From assembly GCA_029964075.1 (NCBI GenBank), contig CM057136.1, positions 16,294,381-16,358,380 of the forward strand: a DNA stretch of 64,000 nucleotides, given 5' to 3'. This document shows positions 57,607-64,000 of this stretch, one piece after another. Origin of the DNA: Patiria pectinifera (lineage: Eukaryota > Echinodermata > Asteroidea > Valvatida > Asterinidae). A program made the translations under genes and the position numbers. Position 1 is the first letter of the stretch. Every line of letters starts with the position of its first letter. The notes under the pieces are model-generated. The model saw only the letters and a program-made list of their open reading frames with translations, made no database searches and was not told where the DNA came from.

Positions 57607-58210
57607 AACAGGCTCACTGACCTTAATTTAATGCTGTGCCTTCGTCAAAAGCATAATACATGCCAACATCCAAGCGGGCAAGCCACGCTTTGTTTACAAT
57701 GTAATGCACGAACCAATCACAATACTACGTTTTTTAAAGATGGATGCTTCCGTACTAGTAACGTACATATTTAACGAAACATCGTCTTCAACTGACAAGT
57801 TTTGAACTCAAGAAATAATCCCCGTTTTGAAAGAGTTTATTCTCTCCGGGCGATTTTTGAAGTGTTCCTCTTTTTGTAAAGCTTCATAAACAAAAGTAAA
57901 ACTGACACATAAAACATCTCAAGTGAGACAATTTTTTTATGCATTCAATGAATCACTTTTAGGTCACATTTTTTGTCTATTACATTTATCAATCAACAAA
58001 ACAGTCTAATTGCCTTGCATCAAAGTGATCACCCCTCTAATCTCATAATGGAACTTTCTCCTTCCAATACTTGCTACAAGTTTTGGCGGTGTCTCATTAA
58101 CATAAGAGGGGACAAGTTTGTTGTCGGAAAGGCAGTTTCATTTTTGTCTAATTCGGAATAAAATAAAAGTCACATTAAATGTTCCAGTGGCCACTTGCTT
58201 CGACTACTTA

Positions 58211-58223
58211 AGGTCAAAGGTCA
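58211..58223. promoter_or_regulatory. Perfect DR1 motif
   Basis: AGGTCA-A-AGGTCA, the same 13-mer as at 57594. It lies downstream of the ANKHD1 gene end. Confidence 0.4.
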
Positions 58224-58823
58224 TATCATTAATTCCATACACAGCCCCAAAATAAAAACAAAAATCAACGCTACAAATATCATTCTCTACTCTGGTATTG
58301 AGGGGTTGGGTGGATTTTGGTTTAACAATTCTAGTAAAATTTGTGAGATTCGCTATAAAAATCACTCAAGAAATGTGAATTCGACTATCGTGTTTATCTA
58401 ACATACTGGGAACATTGGGATTAACGGTTAAATAGTTGGGAGACAAGGCATGTACCCTGTCTCATAGATACTGACCTCAAATACAAATCCATAAAGGTAC
58501 CCATCCAAAGCCATAACAGTGCATCCTCTAATGCTTAACTGGAATGTGTCTAACCTGAATCCGTCGTCCAACTTAAAAAATAAAATTAGATTTCAACACA
58601 AATGACAATTTTTAGTGTGAGTAGCCCATCTTCTTTTCAGATACAAAAATGTCAAATATAAAAAAAATATGAAAAAGGTTTTGCACGTATTCATTGTTTC
58701 AAAAACAAATTTTTTAATGAGTACACTTTGAATGATGCGCAACCAAAAATTACTTAATAGCCTTTTATAATTTTAAATTTCATAGAATTAATGAGAATTT
58801 TTCTCTCAAGGCTCGCTCAATTT

Positions 58824-58829
58824 TCTTTA
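58824..58829 (-). terminator. Possible poly(A) signal of ANKHD1
   Basis: TTTATT on the + strand is AATAAA on the - strand, about 170 nt after the stop codon. This would give a short 3' UTR. Confidence 0.4.
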
Positions 58830-58998
58830 TTTCTCCCAATTGTCATTTGAAATGTTTGGTGGGTTAGACAACAAACCAGATAGCATTACAGGACGGCTGC
58901 TGAGCATCTAAGAAAACTTAACTCGACTATCTCTGGTGTATGCCCTGGCTGTGCCAAACAGTGCCCTCTATGGCAGCGGATGGAGAGGTGACCTCATG

Positions 58999-59031
58999 TC
59001 ACATTGCAGACTGGCTCCATGCTCCCCACAC
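58999..59031 (-). CDS. ANKHD1: ANKHD1 terminal coding exon and stop
   Basis: Acceptor TTTTCCCAG. Reads VWGAWSQSAM and then TGA at 59001-58999. Trp-rich ends of this kind fit the preceding tail, but a ten-residue exon cannot be identified by homology by eye. Confidence 0.78.
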   Translation of the reverse strand: MWGAWSQSAM

Positions 59032-62000
59032 CTGGGAAAATAGAAGACAAATTTGCAACTTATGAATGACAAACAGACCCAATCATTGGTGAAGAAAATT
59101 ACGATTCTTCTTGAGGTGTGACCAAGAGCACAATCCTGAACTACGTGAAATTATTTTGGGTAAATTTTATTTTTGAACTTGTAGTTCATGCCAACCACCT
59201 TTGCAGGAGGGCCTCCCCTGGCAACTATCCAAAAACAAATTGGCATTAACGGAAAGTTATGCTTTTTTTTGGTTTCTGAATCAACATTGCGTTGTCTACA
59301 TAGTCCTAATGCTCGAGAAATAATGTCAGAATTATTGTCCAGTATTTTTAACGCAACATTAAAAAACAGGGATGCAATAAACTTGCCATTGAGAAATTAC
59401 TGCATTAAATAATTCAGGCGTATAGGCTCTAAGAAAATATTCTTTATGGTAGATTTTAAGGCCGTATCAACATTACTTGGCTGAGGTTGGCAACTAACCA
59501 TGCAGCCAAGGAAGTGGCTGACTCTATGTCCCACAGACAAATGTGGTGTGGCTAGTCATAGCCATGTAATTGAAACAGCCTTAAGCTTTGAGACGGGACC
59601 AACCTTTGGATTGGTGCCATCTAGTTGCATGGTGGCTCCAGGGTTCCAGACCGCTTCTGCCATTCCATGAGCTGGCACCCCTCCCACATCTCCCATGGCC
59701 ATGTTATGATGCATGCCGGATATTGGCTCGTGTTGCTCACCATATGGACTGACAGGTGTCTGGGGGAAACAACAAGGTTGGCCAAGTGAGATTTCTGAGT
59801 CTTAATGCTCCGAGTAGACCCTTAGCATTAATTAGCCATAATGAATGCACAAGAGATCTATTCAGGCATATTCACGAGGGATAAAAGGATGCACCTCAAA
59901 GATGGCTACAATGCAAAGGATCTATACAACATGAATCCCAGGTTGACATGTTAGAGGGATACTACAATAGAGGTGGTCTAAGTCATAACTTTGAAAATTT
60001 ATGAAGGGAAGATACAACATTTGCAAACATCAAAAAACGAAATGATCAAATTAGCACAAAATACTTTACTGAATTGTTGGGAAATGACAGTCTAAAGCAT
60101 CCTTTAAAATTGTGGCTCCTGGTGTGCTGACATTTTCAGGAAAATTTGTTTTTTTTCCAATGCTGGTCGGCTGACCAGCATTGGAGAAAACTGGCTTTTT
60201 TTCAAAAACTGCTCCTAATTTTTCATATTTAGTTTTTCCGCATTTTCTTTGCAATTGATTACACACCTGTGAAGGGGTACAAGCCAGCTAGACTGATTCT
60301 CTGACTTTACAATTTCCCAAAGTCAACAAAGTGCTCCATTTCATCTTAAGTGGGGTCATGGAACCAGACAACAAGTACATGATTGGTTTTCTTAGTTTTT
60401 CCGGCATCTACAAGCCCAAACCTTGAAGCAAGTCAGTTTAACAATATTTATTGTATCATTCTAATCCTCCAAATCCATTTATTTCTGAAAATTGCAGCAA
60501 AAGAAAATGTTGTACAATCCCTTTAATGTAAACACCCAGTGTACTGTGTAGGGGGTGGTGGGGGAGTGAGACGCATACCATGTGCATTTGGAAGCTGTCC
60601 TCTCTCGGCGGTGCCTCATGGGGGAAGTTAGGCATCCCGTTAGCTGCTGTGCCTGGCAAGTCCTCCAAGTTGGTACTTGGCATCCAGTCACCGCCGCTCC
60701 CTGGAAAATGAAAACCAGCAATTATAAGATGTTATCCTTAGACTGATACCTCCAAGGTCCTTGAACCTCCACTAAATATATTCTGGGTAAATTCTGTTTG
60801 TGAAGGGTAATGTTACGTGGGGCTTGATTTAAAATGCGTCAATGATTTGCATGCAGTGGTGGATGTTGGCGGATTTAGGATGCTTTCTTTGTCAAAATGG
60901 CACACTTAAAATAGTCTCCTTTCCTCCCAAGTTTCTTACAATCGACAATAAATGCGAGGCATTCTGGCAAAATAAGACAACTGGGCAGAGGTCCCAATGA
61001 GAGTTTGTGGGTATTAGGAAAGAGAATATAATCATCCTTACAAATTATGGATATTTAAAGTTTGCATTTATTGACGTCAAAAAAGTAAAATACTGAGAAA
61101 AAGGCCTTCAAAGTTTCGACTTCTGTAATCATGAATATGAAAGATGGTGATGTTTTTCTTTTATTCCACAATTTTTATAGTATTTCTTTAAAATATGTGT
61201 AGTAGGCATATCAAAGACTATAAATATCAAAAATCTGAAAATTAAAGAAAAGTCACCCCAAAATGTGCCCAGTTCTGTTTCATTTTGCTACAATGCCTCA
61301 CAAATATCCAATTGTCTTACCTGGTGTGTAAGCCCAGATGCTATTCCCCGGTGTGCCAACAGGATTACCAAGATCACCAACAGGGACACCGACAAAGTTG
61401 ACAGGTGTCTTGCGCTGCACACGACTACGCTCATTGCCAATGGGAATCGGTAAGCGACGATCTTGACCAATGGCTGCTGGAGGCGGGGCCGGAGGCTGGT
61501 CAGTTGCCATGGTGACCGGACTAGGCGTGGTAGTTGCTGAACGAGGCGAGGCTCCAGGGGATATGGGAGAGCTGCTGCTAGACATCATGGTGTTGGGTGG
61601 GGTAGGGGAGGGGTTGGGGTTAGCGATGGGGGTAAACTGACGGGCATTGGCATTGAGGGTAGAGCCAATTGGTGAGGGGTAATCAGGTTGGTCAGGGGGA
61701 AGGGTCTGATTGATGTTGACACCAAACTGCTGGTTGGGGGTGAAGGAATTTTGGGGGTTCGGGACTGGGTAGTTGTGGGCGTTGAAGTATGGGTTAGGGA
61801 TGGAGGTTGGTGGTGGTTGTAGCGGTTGTGGAGGGGTGGGATTCATGTGGGAGTTGCGGTTGTAGCCAGGGGCTTTGGACATCTCGACGTTGGGTGGGGT
61901 AGGAGGGCGATACTCGCCGTTTGCTTCAGGTCGGTTGGGATGCTGGGTCACACCCGTGCCCCAGAAACCGGTGCTGTGGGACTGGGTTAGGAAATTGAAG

Positions 62001-63933
62001 TTGGGGTAGGATTGGGTGGAGGAGGTGGTGGTGGTAGAGGTGGTGGAGGGAGTGATGGTACGACTGGCTTGGCTTAGTTGCTGCTGCTGTTGTTGTTGCT
62101 GTTGTGGTGCTGGTGGCTGTTGCTGGTGTTGGACCTGCTGATAGCCTGACTGGGTGGGGTTTGGTTGGCGTGGTTGAGGTGGCCGGGCAATAACTGATGT
62201 CTTGGTGGTCGGAGCAGTGACCGTAGGTTGAGACATGGACGCCACGGTCATCAGACTCTGCGGTCTGACGCTAGCCATCTTGGTGTCGGAGATCTTGGAG
62301 GCGAACGAGGCTGATGATGATGGGGCAGTTGCGGAGCTGGATCTTTGGGTTATTGGCTGGTACTCCGCACTGCTGACGGGTGTGGGACCGCTTGTGGATG
62401 ATGTAGGAGGGAAAAGCTGCCTTGCTGCAGAGCGGGGGGACGATCCGACGGAACTGGTGATGGTGACAGATCCAGCAGATGGACTTCCTCCAGTGGCTGT
62501 CGTGGCTGTTGGGAAGCGTGGCCCTGGATGACTAGGACTGGGACGTCTAGGAGCTCCCGATACAGGTACCACGTTCCTGACTGGGATGGCACCCCAGCCT
62601 GAGATGGTACCTCCTGCTAAGTCCTGGCGGGTTAACGGGAACCCGCCCTGGAACTGAGCCAGCGGTGCTCCGGGAGCACGGAACTGCAAGGGCTGCTGTA
62701 GTGCCTTGGCAAATACTGCTTGGGAGAATTGCGCGTGATGGGCCACACTGTTGGTGATGGATAAGGGAGGACGGACAACCCCTGATTGCGGAATCCACAG
62801 ATTCACCCCTTTGGTGTCAGCAGAGGTCATGCCTTTTGCTGAGACCTTGACAGCCGACGAGGTTGCCGTTGCGGACTTGGTGGCTGAGTGAGAATTGGAG
62901 ATGGTGAAGGTGGCGGTGTTAGATGAGGACTGGTGAGAGGATGTCACCTTCTTGACCTTTGGTAGGATGTCAGCAATGTCACGATCTGGGTCTTTGATCA
63001 GGGCTGCTATGAGCTGATGGGCTTGGCGAGTGGCATCAGCAGAACCCCTGAAAGAGAGGAAAATTAACACAAAATACTCACTGTGGGGTATGGAATAAGA
63101 GTGATATTCTTCTCAATCTAGGTTTAACCCTAGGTTTGTTAGTGTACATAAGCAAGCCGTTTTATAGTAATCATTTCCCACAAAGTTTTAGCAACATCCT
63201 GATAACTGGCAAGAGCACCATAATTGTTGCAAAAGGGTGTTGTATGAAATATGGGGTTAACAATAGTCATTTATTAACAGCAAGTCTGAGCTTGCAACCT
63301 GTGAAAGTAATTTTCTTTTGTGAGCTGGTGTCGTTTTAGGAGGAACCAGTTTTGGACGGCTCAACCACAGCCACCCTCAGACTCCAAACGCATCTCAATA
63401 TGTCCATCCTTCCAAACGGGATACAGGGGTCCCATTCAGGCTCATCATCCAAAGTTAAGACCTGATAACTTACTTGATGTTAATGGTCCTCTCGCCGCCC
63501 TTGTTCTGCCGATCCACATCAATGTGAGCCCCAGTCACCTCCCGGATGGCGTTGATGTTGCATCCTCCTCGACCAATCAGACGACTGATTGCCGACGCAG
63601 GGACGTTGACTTTCTTGGACCTGAAGGAGGAGATGGACCTGGAGAAAAAAATAAAAATCATTAAAACCATAATAACTTGTTCGAAGAGTCTTACAGAAGC
63701 CATACAGAATCCGACATTCAAATTCACCAAGTTTCTACCCAAAAATTACGTGACACATTGGCTTGTCCTGTCCCTTGTCCACGTACCTTCTGACAACTTC
63801 CTTCCATCCTTCGTCCCTCTTCTGTCCCCTCTTGGGGCTGGCTCCGGTGCCTGGTGGGTTCTTGGGATTAGGGGAACCTGTGACGTCCCCACTGCCACCT
63901 CGGGGAGAGTTCTTGCTGCTATGGCTGTGGTCA
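58999..63933 (-). CDS. ANKHD1: ANKHD1/ANKRD17 (mask) orthologue, last six coding exons
   Basis: Six exons join in frame into 776 residues and a stop. They comprise a basic linker ending KEVVRR, a single KH domain with SKKVNVPASAISRLIGRGG and INAIREVTGAHIDVDRQ (GXXG loop = GRGG), a helix reading ATRQAHQLIAALIKDPDRDI, and a long low-complexity tail rich in Ser, Pro, Thr and Gln with a poly-Q run. KH sequence and exon context match ANKHD1/ANKRD17, large ankyrin-repeat plus KH scaffold proteins that act in Hippo/Yorkie and RTK signalling and bind RNA (established knowledge). The two ankyrin blocks should lie to the right of 64000. Invertebrates usually have one gene for the vertebrate pair. Confidence 0.93.
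59604..59759 (-). CDS. ANKHD1: ANKHD1 exon: C-terminal tail
   Basis: A 156-nt exon, acceptor CCCCCAG, donor AAG|GTTGGT. It reads TPVSPYGEQHEPISGMHHN and ends GATMQLDGTNPK. Rich in Met, Gly and His. Confidence 0.85.
60579..60700 (-). CDS. ANKHD1: ANKHD1 exon: C-terminal tail
   Basis: A 122-nt exon, acceptor ATTTTCCAG, donor ATG|GTATGC. It reads GSGGDWMPSTNLEDLPG and ends REDSFQMHM. The phase fits both neighbours (1 in, 0 out). Confidence 0.88.
61321..63047 (-). CDS. ANKHD1: ANKHD1 exon: KH end and long disordered tail
   Basis: A 1727-nt exon, acceptor CTCTTTCAG, donor CAG|GTAAGA. It starts GSADATRQAHQLIAALIKDP, the last KH helix, then runs through Ser/Thr-rich, Pro-rich and Gln-rich segments. 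These include a run of nine Gln near 62070-62110, and the exon ends NSIWAYTP. No other folded domain is visible. One very long exon for this tail is usual for the family. Confidence 0.94.
63048..63473 (-). other. ANKHD1 intron within the KH region
   Basis: A 426-bp intron that splits the KH domain before its last helix. Nothing else is recognised in it. Confidence 0.7.
63474..63620 (-). CDS. ANKHD1: ANKHD1 exon: KH domain
   Basis: A 147-nt exon, donor AA|GTAAGT. It reads SKKVNVPASAISRLIGRGG and onward to GGERTINIK. An upstream in-frame acceptor at 63638 would add SISSFR. I chose the shorter form because VVRR-SKKV matches the vertebrate junction. Confidence 0.93.
63787..63933 (-). CDS. ANKHD1: ANKHD1 exon: linker before the KH domain
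   Basis: A 147-nt exon, acceptor TTTTTTGTCAG, donor AAG|GTACGT. It reads SDHSHSSKNSPRGG, then a Pro/Gly/Lys-rich stretch, and ends DEGWKEVVRR, as just upstream of the KH domain in ANKHD1. Confidence 0.92.
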
Positions 63934-64000
63934 CTGACAAAAAAAGAGAAAAGGCAACAAATGTTTAATCCTGGCAATCACAAACGCTGCATCTTCAGTG

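Larger units (their letters stand above)
54151..58804. other. Mostly AT-rich intergenic DNA
   Basis: No supported gene. It includes two opposed tRNA-like heads at 55.69-55.89 kb, a G-rich degenerate repeat at about 55990-56280 and two perfect DR1 motifs. Confidence 0.6.
59032..61320 (-). other. ANKHD1 introns, no further features
   Basis: Apart from the exons at 59604-59759 and 60579-60700, these stretches are AT-rich introns without a recognised repeat. A short inverted repeat occurs at about 60162-60184 (ATGCTGGTCGGCTGACCAGCAT). Confidence 0.6.

Overview
The window reads as nuclear DNA of a marine invertebrate, most likely a deuterostome. I favour an echinoderm, but a hemichordate or cephalochordate cannot be excluded. 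The grounds are split genes with GT-AG introns, AT-rich introns and intergenic DNA, very frequent TACATGTA and TAGGCCTA words, several tRNA-derived SINE heads, and two recognisable animal genes. This lineage call is an inference from sequence style, not from a database match.

Layout. Positions 1-23929 hold no exon I can defend. They contain AT-rich DNA, a modular palindromic repeat element flanked by an 8-bp target duplication (about 16069-16391), a possible MITE near 10.34-10.66 kb and clusters of nuclear-receptor-type half sites. From 23930 to 44161 (+ strand) there are 31 exons of a Gly-X-Y collagen gene. Its C-terminal end, with the motif GLDAP followed by a short cysteine-containing tail, identifies it as a membrane-associated collagen (MACIT; vertebrate types XIII, XXIII and XXV). 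The cytoplasmic and transmembrane N-terminus was not found and probably lies further upstream. Splicing of this gene looks unusually rich: a 17-nt microexon, an alternative donor, a recently duplicated 63-nt exon pair, a (TG)10(T)9 tract directly against an acceptor, tandem in-frame acceptors and a GC-AG intron.

From 44162 to 58800 lies an AT-rich stretch with a mariner-type MITE, several long palindromes and a 79-bp tandem repeat. At 48.35-48.70 kb there is a CpG-rich, promoter-like segment with NRF1-, E-box- and YY1-like words. It may drive a short spliced + strand transcript of unclear coding potential that ends near 54.1 kb.

From 63933 down to 58999 (- strand) are the last six coding exons of an ANKHD1/ANKRD17 (mask) orthologue: the KH domain with its GRGG loop, a long Ser/Pro/Gln-rich tail in one 1.7-kb exon, and three short C-terminal exons. 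The ankyrin repeats lie beyond the right edge. The collagen and ANKHD1 genes converge tail to tail. They have no evident functional link: one encodes a cell-surface matrix protein, the other an intracellular RNA-binding scaffold.
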